From assembly GCF_001425355.1 (NCBI RefSeq), contig NZ_LMQN01000015.1, positions 45,861-109,860 of the forward strand: a stretch of DNA of 64,000 bases, read 5' to 3'. The DNA is from Chryseobacterium sp. Leaf405. Lineage in GTDB: Bacteria > Bacteroidota > Bacteroidia > Flavobacteriales > Weeksellaceae. A program made the position numbers and the translations under genes. The notes under the pieces are model-generated. The model was not told where the DNA came from. It did not search any database and saw only the letters and a program-made list of their open reading frames with translations. Within the stretch, counting starts at the first letter, position 1; each line of letters opens with the position of its first letter. Of this stretch, positions 9,577-19,800 are shown piece after piece.

Positions 9577-10446
9577 TTAAAAAGTATCAGCTTTAAGAAT
9601 TTCAGAATAGTTCACCTTCATTTCGATGGTTCTGCCCGAGAGTTGTTCTTCAATGAGACGAATCATCATTACCTTACTGTTTGGGTAAGTGAATTTTTTG
9701 AACACATAAATATTCCTGAAATTTTTCCTGAAATGTTTTTGAGGATTCAGTTGAAAAATTGGGGTCATTTCTACACTTTGGTTGTTGGTGGCCTTATGGA
9801 TTTTTTTGTCTTCTAAAGAAAATTTGAAATCCGCAATATCGTAACTCAGATTAGAGTTATTTTTGATGGTCATATCCAAAAAGATGTAGTCACTGATGAC
9901 ATTAACATTGTTGAGTTGAAAGCTGAGTTTAAGATTTTTCTCTTCTCTAATTGGATTCTTCTGAGATTTTTTTTGAATAATATCCATTGCAAATTTTCTC
10001 AACTCAAGATTTGAAAAAACCATTTTATCAAACTCTACAGGTTGCATTGCTTCGGGTTGAATATGGATATTGGTAATCGTATTGAGGTTGTCTTGGTCTC
10101 TGTAAACAACTTTGTACTGTGCGATGAAAGACTGCGCAACCACAGTTATTACTCCTATTTTATTACCATTGAAAAATGCAGCAGGCATTTTAATCTTTCC
10201 TTTCTCATTAGAATCGGGATGGTCTGTGATTTTTATTCTGGCAATGTTTGTAGCAGGCAAATCTCCAGTCAGTTTTTCTGTCGACAAATCCACATACTGA
10301 ATGGGCTCAGGCGATATAATATGCAGGTTGATCCCTTCGGTAATTTCAATCTCCGGTAAATCGGAAATAATCTGTTCTTTGGTTGCAGTTTGAGCCGTCA
10401 AAAAATTTGACACCAATAGTAAAAGGATATATAAAGTAAGTTTCAT
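9577..10446 (-). CDS. traN: Conjugative transfer protein TraN (DUF4138)
   Basis: 289 residues with a signal peptide (MKLTLYILLLLVSNFLTAQ). The mature protein is beta-rich, begins with the region typical of Bacteroidetes TraN (INLHIISPEPIQYVDLS), and has a second immunoglobulin-like half containing LKLSFQLNNVNVISDYIFLDM. DUF4138/TraN proteins are outer-membrane or periplasmic parts of the Bacteroidetes type IV channel and play a VirB9-like role. The gene follows traM by only 4 bp, the usual M-N order. The length agrees with the family. Confidence 0.87.
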   Translation of the reverse strand: MKLTLYILLLLVSNFLTAQTATKEQIISDLPEIEITEGINLHIISPEPIQYVDLSTEKLTGDLPATNIARIKITDHPDSNEKGKIKMPAAFFNGNKIGVITVVAQSFIAQYKVVYRDQDNLNTITNIHIQPEAMQPVEFDKMVFSNLELRKFAMDIIQKKSQKNPIREEKNLKLSFQLNNVNVISDYIFLDMTIKNNSNLSYDIADFKFSLEDKKIHKATNNQSVEMTPIFQLNPQKHFRKNFRNIYVFKKFTYPNSKVMMIRLIEEQLSGRTIEMKVNYSEILKADTF

Positions 10447-10450
10447 TGTT

Positions 10451-11665
10451 TTATTTTTTTTGTTGGTTTTGTGAATCTTTCAGTTGTTTTTCGTCGATTA
10501 AAAAGACGTAAGAATTGTATTTCAATTTTGCTTTGTTCTCTTTGATCAGGTTGGCAATAGATTTAGATGTTGATGTAAACAGGCTGGATCCAATGCTTGA
10601 GAAAAATCCTTTTCCGCCCATATCCATCTGAGTTCCTTGTACTGAGTTACTTCCCATTTCCCTCATCATATCTCTGAAAACACTTTGCGGAACATACAAT
10701 CCCTTCATACCGTCAACATCATAAATCGAAAGATTGACAGGATAGATTTCTCCTTTTGTGAATACAGATACAATATTGAGATTGACTCTCTGCATTGAAA
10801 ATCCTGAGATTTGTCCGTATAATATCGAACCTATGATTATTTTTTTATTCCCGACAAAGATGTCTTCCAACAATCGGAACCTAATCCGGCTTCCTAAAAA
10901 TCCTTTGTTGTTTTCGTCAATGACCGCTTTGATAAAGCTGTTTTCTTTCTCCTTATAGAAAGCATTGAAACCACTGTTGATTCCGGATTTGCTCACATTG
11001 AAAGTTGAATTAAGAAAATCTTCCATTTTCTCTTTACTGGACTTCAGTTTTTGTTCTGCTGCGAGTTTACTTTGGTACTCAGGATCACGGGATTTTTCTA
11101 AAGAATCCATAACGAGCATTTGTTCTTTCAGATATTTTACAGGGTCTGGTTGGACACTTTGTGTCTTTTCTTTTGGTGTATCAGCGTATTTATCTTCTTG
11201 GTTTCCGTAAGATTTGTCATTCAGCATTTTAATGATTTCTGAAGACCTGTTGTAATCTTTGTCATCCCTCTGTGATTGATTTGGTTTGTAATACGAGGAT
11301 TGATTTTCTTTTGCCTGGTATCTGTTTTGTCTTCCGTTTTCTGCTTTTAAGGAGTCAATTTTTCTTTTTTGGTCCAGTGACAATTGGTCATCATAGTTCA
11401 ATAAACTATCTTCTTCTTTGTCTAATCCACCAAGCATCGTTCTGTTATCCTCTTTTTTGAAAAAAGCATCATACGCATCATTTTTGGTCATAATGGAATC
11501 CTGCGTATCGCCCAGTGAAAGAGACAATTCTTTTGGTTTATCTTTTTCAGACGTGTCTTCTTTGACAAACTGCGCTCCTACATAACCGAAAAGAAAAAGA
11601 AACGGTAAAGCCAGAAGTGGCAAAACATATTTTTTTTCTTTAAAATTTATTTTTTTAATGTCCAT
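10451..11665 (-). CDS. traM: Conjugative transfer protein TraM (VirB10-like)
   Basis: 404 residues. One membrane segment lies near the N-terminus (VLPLLALPFLFLFGYVGAQF, about 14-34). A long hydrophilic, Ser/Asp/Lys/Gln-rich linker follows (35-215), then a C-terminal beta domain (about 240-385) with RIRFRLLEDIFVGNKKIIIG and IYPVNLSIYDVDGMKGLYVP. This is the layout of Bacteroidetes TraM, equivalent to VirB10, which spans inner membrane, periplasm and outer-membrane core. The gene overlaps the preceding short gene by 11 bp and is followed by traN after 4 bp. The linker is probably flexible and may vary between elements. Confidence 0.87.
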   Translation of the reverse strand: MDIKKINFKEKKYVLPLLALPFLFLFGYVGAQFVKEDTSEKDKPKELSLSLGDTQDSIMTKNDAYDAFFKKEDNRTMLGGLDKEEDSLLNYDDQLSLDQKRKIDSLKAENGRQNRYQAKENQSSYYKPNQSQRDDKDYNRSSEIIKMLNDKSYGNQEDKYADTPKEKTQSVQPDPVKYLKEQMLVMDSLEKSRDPEYQSKLAAEQKLKSSKEKMEDFLNSTFNVSKSGINSGFNAFYKEKENSFIKAVIDENNKGFLGSRIRFRLLEDIFVGNKKIIIGSILYGQISGFSMQRVNLNIVSVFTKGEIYPVNLSIYDVDGMKGLYVPQSVFRDMMREMGSNSVQGTQMDMGGKGFFSSIGSSLFTSTSKSIANLIKENKAKLKYNSYVFLIDEKQLKDSQNQQKK

Positions 11666-12008
11666 ATTTTAATTTTTGGTATTGGTTAAACAGGTAGTCA
11701 ATTCGTAAGCTGTCTTCTTTTTTCAGAGTGTTTTGGTCTCTTTTTACTTTTAAAGCTTTCAGTTCGTTCACTATTTTCTCCATCTCTTTATCATTGTTGA
11801 CGGATAAATTTTGATTCGTCTTAGCTTTGGAATACAAAACCGGAGGTCTAATTTTGAATGTAGTGTCGGAAGGGAAAAATATGCCCTGAATGAGAGACCC
11901 TATAAATGAAACCGACAGGAGAATCATTGAATAAGTGAAGAATTTCTTCGGATTTTGAACTGCCCATTGCAGCCATTTCTGACCCTTTTGTTTTAATGTA
12001 GTTTCCAT
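11655..12008 (-). CDS. Small bitopic membrane protein in the TraL position
   Basis: 117 residues with a cytoplasmic basic N-terminus, one membrane segment (FTYSMILLSVSFIGSLIQGIFF, about 23-45), and a periplasmic helical tail rich in Lys and Asn. In Bacteroidetes conjugation operons the gene between traK and traM is traL, a small one-pass protein. This ORF has that position and shape, but I cannot confirm sequence homology. It starts 1 bp after the traK stop and overlaps traM by 11 bp, so its synthesis is probably coupled to both. Likely an inner-membrane accessory of the channel. Confidence 0.6.
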   Translation of the reverse strand: METTLKQKGQKWLQWAVQNPKKFFTYSMILLSVSFIGSLIQGIFFPSDTTFKIRPPVLYSKAKTNQNLSVNNDKEMEKIVNELKALKVKRDQNTLKKEDSLRIDYLFNQYQKLKYGH

Positions 12009-12009
12009 T

Positions 12010-12624
12010 TTAGTAAGAATTTTTATTTTGATTGGATAGTTCTTCGTTATTGATGATTCGCCAGTTTTTAAGAATCACACCGTGAGGATTATTGGGACTT
12101 CTGATGATGTCTTCAAAGAAACCTTCAGTGATGAGCTTTCTTGTAATGACAGAAGATTTTCTTGTGATCATCTGTTTCCCGAAAAATTGAAATTTCTTCT
12201 GTTCCATATTGAGTGCAATAGAATCGGTATGGATACTTACCATCGAACTGGAGGCGATGATCTGATTGTAAAATCCTTTTTCCTTTAAGTTGGTATATTC
12301 TTTTTTTCCGCTGTCATCAATGAGATACATGGACTTTTGAATATTATCCTTGATGTAGGTGTCGTCCGGAGCGAGTGTGAAAAACAATCGGTGGAATAAT
12401 TCAATTTGAGCTTTGTATTCAACAGGTCGGTTAAGCAGGACATCTGTCTGCTTTGCAAGTACCGGAACCCCATTGTCTAAAATGTAAATTGATTTTCTGG
12501 AGTCCTCGATCATTCTGTACGCAAAGAAAAATCCGGCAATGACAATGAAAACAGCAAAAGCAATGGTTGAGATTGAAATAATCTTATTGATTTTAATTCT
12601 TTGTTCTATGTTTTTAATAAGCAT
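12010..12624 (-). CDS. traK: Conjugative transfer protein TraK (VirB8-like)
   Basis: 204 residues with a short cytoplasmic N-terminus, one membrane segment (IISISTIAFAVFIVIAGFFFAY, about 14-36) and a periplasmic domain of ~165 residues. It carries features typical of Bacteroidetes TraK: RPVEYKAQIELFHRLFFTLAP and the later SMVSIHTDSIALN. TraK has the VirB8-type fold and joins the inner-membrane ATPase/TraJ complex to TraM. Gene order traJ-traK-(traL)-traM is the family order. The spacer to traJ is 18 bp. Confidence 0.87.
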   Translation of the reverse strand: MLIKNIEQRIKINKIISISTIAFAVFIVIAGFFFAYRMIEDSRKSIYILDNGVPVLAKQTDVLLNRPVEYKAQIELFHRLFFTLAPDDTYIKDNIQKSMYLIDDSGKKEYTNLKEKGFYNQIIASSSMVSIHTDSIALNMEQKKFQFFGKQMITRKSSVITRKLITEGFFEDIIRSPNNPHGVILKNWRIINNEELSNQNKNSY

Positions 12625-12642
12625 TTGTGGTGTTTTTTGTGA

Positions 12643-13875
12643 TTATTTTCCGTTTTTCATCGCTTGCTGAACCCTTCCCGATGCGGAACCTGTTGCTACA
12701 CTTGCTGCTACTGAAGCTCCTCCTGTTTTAGCTGCCAGTATTGCTGTTTTAGCACTACTTGCCATTTTTCCTGCAGCATTTTTCATTTTGGTCATTGCTC
12801 CTGCTCCTCCGGCTGAAACGATACTGTCTGCAATAGTTGGAGTCATCAGCACACCAATTCCTGTAACAACATAGGCAACGCACGTAAAGAGCTGGTTGTA
12901 GATCATACCGGAATTTGAAACGTACACCATCAAAGCATCTAAATTGGTAATCGTTCCGTTGGATAAAAGCGTATCATATCTTTCGATCTCCATTGTATAA
13001 CCGGAAGCGATGAGTTGCTGACCAATGTTGATGATCGTATAGGCAACAAAAGTGTAAAGATTGATGTTGATGAACTTGGATATCCAATTGTATAATGAAC
13101 TTTCAAACCCGGGAACAAGAGCCATTCCAACAGCTATCGGTCCCAAAATAATTAAAATGTAAGACCATATTTTTTGAATGAAGAAAATGAGATATACACA
13201 AATCCTAAGAATGGAAAGACAACAAAATTCAATGAGTTCTGCCACTAATTTTTGCATTTGGAACTCCATTCTTATCGACCACTCTTTGATGGGCTGAATG
13301 AGTTTATCCAATCCTTCGCTGATGTCAAACCACGAATCATCTGCATCTTCAGTGGTATTTTCAATAACTTCCTGCTTGGCATCTTCTTCAGCTTTCAATT
13401 TGATGACTGCATCCAATAATTGCTGCTGCTTCTTAAATCTTTCGACCCTTAAGTCGTTGACTTCCGATTCTATTTCACTGAAAATTGAGATTCCTGGTTC
13501 GGCAATGGCCTCAAATGGTGCTTGAATCATACTGACAAATCCGCTCCAGTAAACAAGGGTAAATCCTATAAGGATTGGTTTCAGCATTGGGGTGATTTCC
13601 CACTCCCTGTCTCCGGCCGCCATTTGCCAGCCCATATATCCGAGGTACATCAGAGCGCCTAAACCTCCAATGGCTTTTCCAACCAAAGCAGAACCGGCGG
13701 CGCTATCTTGCACACTATTGTCCAGTTTTGTGAAAACTTCCATAAACCATTTCTCAAAAGCGCCATCCCCTTTTAAAAATTGGAGTAGATTACTGTAATC
13801 GCCATCTGTTTGAGCAAAGCCAATAATTGGCAGTAATATTGTCAAAAGGCAAAATAATAACGTTGTTTTATTCAT
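12643..13875 (-). CDS. traJ: Conjugative transfer protein TraJ (VirB6-like polytopic membrane protein)
   Basis: 410 residues with an N-terminal signal-like segment (MNKTTLLFCLLTILLPIIGFAQ) and several further hydrophobic segments (about 68-85, 98-115, 208-260, 275-295, 330-350), plus a large hydrophilic loop (about 130-200) with many Glu and Asp. The C-terminal 60 residues are Ala/Gly/Ser-rich (SAGGAGAMTKMKNAAGKMAS). TraJ is the VirB6-like inner-membrane channel component of Bacteroidetes systems. It precedes traK by 18 bp and follows the 276-aa exported protein by 2 bp. The number of membrane passes is my estimate. Confidence 0.85.
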   Translation of the reverse strand: MNKTTLLFCLLTILLPIIGFAQTDGDYSNLLQFLKGDGAFEKWFMEVFTKLDNSVQDSAAGSALVGKAIGGLGALMYLGYMGWQMAAGDREWEITPMLKPILIGFTLVYWSGFVSMIQAPFEAIAEPGISIFSEIESEVNDLRVERFKKQQQLLDAVIKLKAEEDAKQEVIENTTEDADDSWFDISEGLDKLIQPIKEWSIRMEFQMQKLVAELIEFCCLSILRICVYLIFFIQKIWSYILIILGPIAVGMALVPGFESSLYNWISKFININLYTFVAYTIINIGQQLIASGYTMEIERYDTLLSNGTITNLDALMVYVSNSGMIYNQLFTCVAYVVTGIGVLMTPTIADSIVSAGGAGAMTKMKNAAGKMASSAKTAILAAKTGGASVAASVATGSASGRVQQAMKNGK

Positions 13876-13877
13876 TT

Positions 13878-14708
13878 TTAAAATCGGTGTTTATAATGAT
13901 TCATCATATTTTGAACAATTTGTTGGTCTGATGCTGGTGTCCACGCCGGAGGTAACGCATAATTTGAATGGTTCTTTAAAATATTTTTGTAATCTGTAAG
14001 AAGTGTTGTCTTGTTATTGTAATCTCTCAATTCCCGTACGAATTTTCTCCACTTGATAAGGGCTTCGTGATACATAATGAATCGTTTTCCTCTTGGCATA
14101 TCCATACTTCTGGACATTGAATATTTTTCTTTGATCAGATCCAGTTCTTCTTGAAGCCGTGTTATAGTACCCATAGTACTGAGTGTTTCAAACGTTAGCT
14201 GGTCTTTCAATCGCCACTCGATAAAATTTTGAGGCGTATCGGGAAATTCGGTAATGGGTTTTAACATTCGTTTGTAATACAACAACCAAAGAGGATCGGC
14301 ATCAACAGTAGCGGAAGTCCAATGGGCAAAATCCTGAACGCTTCTTTTATGAATGGTGTCCGAAGCGGCTTTTATTTTTTTTGCTTCTTCTTCCTGAAAC
14401 TTTAACTGGGCAAATCTTTGATTTTGTACTCCTGTAGGTTTTAATGGTCGAATGTCTTCGCCATCTTTATAATCCCTGTTGATTTTTGGAGACCATAACC
14501 CCCAAACCGTTGCGTAAGCAAAATTGGTTTGAACTCCTAAAAAGTATTTTGGGTAAGGACGCCAATCTCCCCAATCTTGAAAGACCATTCTTTTATGCTG
14601 GGCAACAATCGAAGGGTCATTCAATCTCTTTACACTCAATTGTCCAAAAACAGTGGTTGCGATTAGGAGTAACTGAAATAGGCTGATTTTTTTTAGTAGA
14701 TTTTTCAT
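13878..14708 (-). CDS. Exported protein of the transfer operon, function unknown
   Basis: 276 residues with a signal peptide (MKNLLKKISLFQLLLIATTVFGQ). The mature protein is rich in Trp, Tyr and Lys; striking segments are VFQDWGDWRPYPKYFLGVQ and WGLWSPKINRDYKDGED near the start. The rest is helical with basic stretches (SMSRSMDMPRGKRFIMYH). It belongs with the block of exported proteins between the VirB4-like ATPase and TraJ, 6 bp after the 222-aa protein, and is presumably a periplasmic part of the transfer apparatus. I do not recognise a named family. Confidence 0.6.
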   Translation of the reverse strand: MKNLLKKISLFQLLLIATTVFGQLSVKRLNDPSIVAQHKRMVFQDWGDWRPYPKYFLGVQTNFAYATVWGLWSPKINRDYKDGEDIRPLKPTGVQNQRFAQLKFQEEEAKKIKAASDTIHKRSVQDFAHWTSATVDADPLWLLYYKRMLKPITEFPDTPQNFIEWRLKDQLTFETLSTMGTITRLQEELDLIKEKYSMSRSMDMPRGKRFIMYHEALIKWRKFVRELRDYNNKTTLLTDYKNILKNHSNYALPPAWTPASDQQIVQNMMNHYKHRF

Positions 14709-14714
14709 GATTTT

Positions 14715-15383
14715 TTAATTAAAGATGTGGTTGTATTTAGTGATGATGTCGCCAACAATAGCTTTGTCGATATTGATGTAATTGCGGAGAACAGGAACCT
14801 GATACAGATAAGGGATCTTCTTGGCATTCTCTAATCGGAGATTGATGTATAAAATATTCCCATTGATATTTCTTACCCTTGTAAAAATCTTTTCAATCAG
14901 CATTTCCCTATCCATTGCATCCATCAGAAAGTCTTTGTCTTCATTGAGAATATCCTGAGTAACTTCCTGTTGAAGCTTTATCGTTTGCTTCCCGATTTCT
15001 ATGTAGTATTTTGAAATGAGTACCGAATATTCAGGATGCTGTGCTGATAAATCCAGCATTTTATTGGAGTTCGTTACTATTTTTCCCAAATATTGATAGA
15101 GATAAATAAGTTTTTTGCTCTGGGTCAGGGCTGAATTCACATTTTTTAGTTGTTGATAGATGTATTCCTGAATCGCAATGATTTGCGTTACCTTATTGTT
15201 GATGTCATCATACAATTCTTTTTGCTTTTCATAGGAATCCAAAAAAGCCTGTTCGCTTCCTAATCGAACGCCGTGATTTACGGTGATCTGCGAAAGGAGT
15301 TTATCATTAATGACTATTTGCTGGCTTTTTACAGATGCAACAGAGAAGAATAAAACTCCGAAAAGAAATATTTTTTTGCTCAT
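14715..15383 (-). CDS. Exported helical transfer protein, VirB5/TraI-like paralogue 3
   Basis: 222 residues with a signal peptide (MSKKIFLFGVLFFSVASVKSQ) and an all-helical mature part with coiled-coil character. The C-terminus reads YINIDKAIVGDIITKY, which matches the ends of the two genes upstream (YINTDKAIVENIMDRY and YYVNRDKQVVESIMDN), so the three form a paralogous set. The middle segment LSAQHPEYSVLISKYYIEIG parallels LASEHPEYAIFGVKASQKT in the 217-aa paralogue. Exported helical proteins at this operon position are called TraI or VirB5-like in Bacteroidetes elements and may be minor pilus or channel components. That role is inference; the kinship of the three is visible. Confidence 0.65.
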   Translation of the reverse strand: MSKKIFLFGVLFFSVASVKSQQIVINDKLLSQITVNHGVRLGSEQAFLDSYEKQKELYDDINNKVTQIIAIQEYIYQQLKNVNSALTQSKKLIYLYQYLGKIVTNSNKMLDLSAQHPEYSVLISKYYIEIGKQTIKLQQEVTQDILNEDKDFLMDAMDREMLIEKIFTRVRNINGNILYINLRLENAKKIPYLYQVPVLRNYINIDKAIVGDIITKYNHIFN

Positions 15384-15431
15384 ATCATTATCATTTTTTT
15401 GTTATGGAATTTGCGAATCTTCGATTTCATT

Positions 15432-16154
15432 TTAAAAAGATTTGATGTTATCCATGATGCTTTCAACTACTTGCTTATCTCTATTGACATAATATTGAAA
15501 GGCTCTTTTATTGCGTTTTACTTTGGCTTTAATATCCCTTATCTTCAAAAGCATATGCGTAGAATTCCTGCTCAATGTTTTTACTTCACCCAAGGCATAG
15601 TCTAATAATACTTTACGTTCTGATTTTTCCATTTGGTTGATGGCTCCGTAAGACAAAATGATCCCGGTTACAAGCCGTGTTACCATTTGCAAATCATCAA
15701 CAAACTGAACCTGAGAAGGCAAAACGGCTATAATTGGATAAGGAGCATCGTTTATTTCATTGATAATGGCAGATTGATTGTTTGTTATTTTCGTTATTTC
15801 CCTGCTCATTGCTATTCCGGTGGGTATCGCTTGAATGGCAAATGAAACAATTCGCAATCTGTCCTGAACTTTGGTAATTTTTTCTTTAAAATTGTTCCAT
15901 TGGTTTCTATTGAACGTTTCTACTGTGGCATTCGCAATTTGTTTTTGCCTCATTTCTTTTTGCCTGTCGTGTTCTTTCATCGTGGCATTGATTTCTATAT
16001 CCATCATCGGAAATGATACATTTTCCTGTTGCCACGCTGGTGTAGAACCACCACCTGAAGAAGTTATTATCACATATACCGTCGGAATAAGCAAACCCAT
16101 AACAATTTTCCTTTTGCCTCCATAAATTCGGCGAATCTTGTTTTTCGATTTCAT
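15432..16154 (-). CDS. Exported or membrane helical transfer protein, VirB5/TraI-like paralogue 2
   Basis: The start is placed at ATG 16154 (MKSKNKIRRIYGGKRKIVMG), 10 bp after the previous gene's stop, giving 240 residues. An ORF start at 16235 would overlap the upstream gene by 71 bp and add a basic, non-signal-like leader. A hydrophobic segment (IVMGLLIPTVYVIITSSGGG) acts as signal or anchor and leaves a helical domain. The C-terminus (YYVNRDKQVVESIMDN) aligns with those of the flanking paralogues. The middle has a moderately hydrophobic stretch (LVTGIILSYGAIN). Probably a structural part of the transfer channel. Confidence 0.6.
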   Translation of the reverse strand: MKSKNKIRRIYGGKRKIVMGLLIPTVYVIITSSGGGSTPAWQQENVSFPMMDIEINATMKEHDRQKEMRQKQIANATVETFNRNQWNNFKEKITKVQDRLRIVSFAIQAIPTGIAMSREITKITNNQSAIINEINDAPYPIIAVLPSQVQFVDDLQMVTRLVTGIILSYGAINQMEKSERKVLLDYALGEVKTLSRNSTHMLLKIRDIKAKVKRNKRAFQYYVNRDKQVVESIMDNIKSF

Positions 16155-16164
16155 CTTTTTGCTC

Positions 16165-16818
16165 TTAAAAATTCTTTTTATATCGATCCATAATATTTTC
16201 AACAATCGCTTTATCTGTATTGATGTAGCCTGCAAACGGATTGATGGAATTCCAGAACCCCAATCGGTTGGCTTTTTCCAGTCGTAATTTTATCGCCAAA
16301 AGCCAAAGCTTCAGATTTTTGACATTACCGGAAATATTATGCAGAATTTTGTATCGGTCTCCCGCAGTAGCCAGATTGAGTTCTCCGGAGGCGAGAATAT
16401 CTGATACATCGGTAACGATTTTCAAACTTTGCTCATAGGTTTTTTGTGAAGCCTTGACTCCAAAAATGGCATACTCCGGATGTTCTGATGCTAATTGTAC
16501 TACTTGTGAGGAATAAGCATAACATTTATTGAGCTCAGAGTAGATTTCTTGTGCCTGAATTCCGTTTTGTAATGTGCCGGAAACCTCTTTTAAACCCTTC
16601 AGAATTTTATTTTGAATATCATTGGCTGCTACCATCTGTGTTCCAACCCACGTTTGTGCGTCCTTTAATTTTGAAGTTTCTTCTATGACTTCATTTTGTT
16701 TGGCTTTTAGATTTTCAGAATACAGGATCATTGCCGCCGTTACCGTTGGGTCTATGTAGGTGTTTTGCGAATAAAGGAAACTTCCAAAACCTAAAAATAA
16801 AATGCTAAACTTTTTCAT
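16165..16818 (-). CDS. Exported helical transfer protein, VirB5/TraI-like paralogue 1
   Basis: 217 residues with a signal peptide (MKKFSILFLGFGSFLYSQ) and a helical mature part. It shares its C-terminal motif (YINTDKAIVENIMDRY) and an HPEY-containing middle (ASEHPEYAIFGVKASQ) with the 222-aa protein two genes downstream. The start overlaps the end of the VirB4-like ATPase by 14 bp, so translation is probably coupled. This is the TraI-like place in Bacteroidetes operons, directly after traG. A VirB5-like role at the pilus tip or in the periplasm would fit; I have no direct evidence. Confidence 0.65.
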   Translation of the reverse strand: MKKFSILFLGFGSFLYSQNTYIDPTVTAAMILYSENLKAKQNEVIEETSKLKDAQTWVGTQMVAANDIQNKILKGLKEVSGTLQNGIQAQEIYSELNKCYAYSSQVVQLASEHPEYAIFGVKASQKTYEQSLKIVTDVSDILASGELNLATAGDRYKILHNISGNVKNLKLWLLAIKLRLEKANRLGFWNSINPFAGYINTDKAIVENIMDRYKKNF

Positions 16819-19800
16819 ATTGTTGTTTATTGATTAATTCTGAAAAGATGATTTGGCGGTCTTCTAATTCCTGTGAGATGATTTTGAAAACATTCTTCCC
16901 TTTGTGTTCTTTTTTCATCCTTCTGTAGAAAGAATTGATTTTATCATCCAATGGATTTTGATATAAATTCACGAGTGACACCAAGTTTTCGAGGCTGTCT
17001 CCGAAGATTTTCAAATCACTAACTATTCTGCGCAACGCTTCATCATAGTCTCCGTATTGGTGCACATAATATTCAACTGCCGATTTTTCCGGTTTTTCTG
17101 TAGTGTAGGTGAGATATTGTTCAAGCGAAACTTCATTTCCATACACTTCTCCCTTAGAACCTCTCTTCAGGTAAAATTCTTTAAATCGGCTTCTACCGAA
17201 TTTATTGTTGAGATTATTGATGGTGAAAATCTTGTTTTGCTCTACTTTATTAAGTGAAAGCAATGAGGCGATCTTATCAAAATTATCTTTGAACTTCGTC
17301 TGGTCAAGCAATATTAAAGTGTCCGAATTATTGATAATGGAATCTTTTACCACCGCATTGCCAATAATGTCATCCAGTTCCTGCGTTACCACCACCGCTT
17401 CTCCCCAAAATTTCCTCACTGTTTTATATAAATAAAGAATGTATCCACCCATCAATTTACTAGCAATGGCCTTCCAGGCTTCTTCGATGATGAGTGCTTT
17501 TCTGCGGTCTTTTCTAAGCCTCATTTTCTGAATGAAAGTATCCATAATAATGAGCGTTACAATCGGAAAGAGTTTGGGATTATCTTTTACGTTGTCAATT
17601 TCAAAAACGATGAATGTTTCATCAAAAAGCGTGTTGTCTGCACTTTCATTTAAAGTGGTTCCGTACCTCCCTCCTTTGTAAAAGTCTTTTAATACAAAGA
17701 GAAATGTTCTCAGATTGAACTCCTTTTCAGTGATTCTGTGCTTTCGGTTGTTTAAATAAAGGGGGAGAAATTGATCGCAATAATCATAAAATCCATTAAA
17801 GGATAGTTCTTTCGTTTCTAATTTTTCCTCTAATTCGATAATTTTCTTGATAATGGCTTTTCTAAAGGAACTGTACCAATCTTCAGGCGTTTTGGGTTGT
17901 TTGATAATTTCATTTGATTTTATAAGAATCAATTGGGTTTCATTATAGATTTTTCTTTTTTCTTCATCATTCAAAGTTTCATAAGCTTCATAAACTTTGT
18001 AAAATTGTTCACTGTCATATTCGGGATTATTAACATTCTTATCGGGATGATAAAATTTCAACAACTTTCTTCCCGCATCTTTCACTTCGTCAGAACTTGC
18101 ATCGAAGGCAATTCCCAAAACATCATAGTAAGTATGTTTACCGTTTGATTCATTCTCATACTCGGTATAAATATCTGATTCGTGAATATTATATTTGCTT
18201 AAATACAGCATCAATTCTTCAGAACTTTTATTTTCATACCACTCGGTTCCTGAGTTGAAGTATTGATGGTAATAAGACATCAACACATTATCTAAAATGG
18301 ATTTTTGTGCCGATGACATCGAAGAATCCGGACCTTGCCAAATCAAGAAAATCAAATTGGTTAAAAACTCGATTTTTTCGATATTAAATTCTTTCTTATC
18401 CATCAGAAAAGGATTCATCGTAATGGGTTTCTCTTCAGTGTATTGAATGTATCGTCCTCCCTTATATTTGCATGTTCCTGAATAAGAATCTCCTGTATCA
18501 ACAATGACCACATCATAATTGTAAGTAAGATATTGCTCGATAATATTATTCATTAAAAAACTCTTGCCTGACCCGCTTGGTCCTAAAACAAACTTATTCC
18601 TGTTATTGATCCTTCCTGTTTTCATCGGTAAATCCGAAGGATCTACTTTTAGCGGAACGCCTTGCCTATCTGTAAATCTTAGGTAGAAATTGGATTCTTC
18701 ATTGACTGGGTAACTTTCTTTAAAAAAAAAACACAACGCCGCTTCGCTTGTCGTCATAAACAGATCGTATTCTCTGAGTTCTGTTCCGTTACCGGGAATC
18801 GCTGACCGAAAGAGTTCTAATTGGTTGTAGGCGTTCTTTGAAACAATGATTCCTTTTGTAAATAGCTTATTTTCTATCATGGACTGGATGTTTTCCATTT
18901 TCTCCAAAGTATCAGCGGAAAATAAAATCGAGAAATGCGCATTCACTACCAGTTGTCCATCAATAGCGATATTATGAAGCAGGGTTTGAATTTCGTCTGC
19001 AATGATGGCATTGGAAGGTGAATTGTTGGCTGCTCCTTCGTGCTTTTTCTTTTTCTTGTCGAGTTCTCTTTGCTGTGGTGCTTGTAGTGGAATCGTAATA
19101 ATCTGATTATAAACAATCGTTTCATTGTCTTCCAGTTCGTTGATGAATGTAAAATTATCAACTGCCGTTTCAGCTGCTACACCGTTTCCTGCAAGAATAG
19201 AATAGGGATCAATTTCTGATGGCAAATCAATGTTTTCTACATCTACGTAAGAGATGTTTTTGACAAACTTTTTGCCTATCTGCAAATATTCATTGGTGCT
19301 TTTGATATTATCAAATGTTGGAGAATCAGAAAACTGCATCGATAATACTCCTGAAATATAGTATTCAAAATCTTTCTCAAATAAAAACTCCGGTTCACAG
19401 TCATTCTGTTTTAAAAGCATCCATACTTTTTGGCATTTATCCCGAAGTTCTTTGTAGCTTTTTTCTGAAAAATCATAGTGTTTATTTTTCTTTTTCAGTT
19501 TGTCATCAATGATGTCGGTATAGAACAATACCGTTTCAATAGTTTTGAAAAGCCTTCCGTCAAAGTGTTCTGAATATTTTTGTTGTAGAAACTGATTGGA
19601 TTGTTCAGCGGTGTATCTTTTCTTAGAAAAAATATCGAGCTTCTGAACAATTCTTCCTTCTCCAATAATCGACACTACTTGATTTAAAACCGTGTGGAAA
19701 TTGAGATAGCTATCCGGGTCTGCCGAATACTGTTCTACAATATTTTTTATCCTTATGCCAATGATAGGATTCCCGTACTGTCCAAAAAGTACATCAAAAT

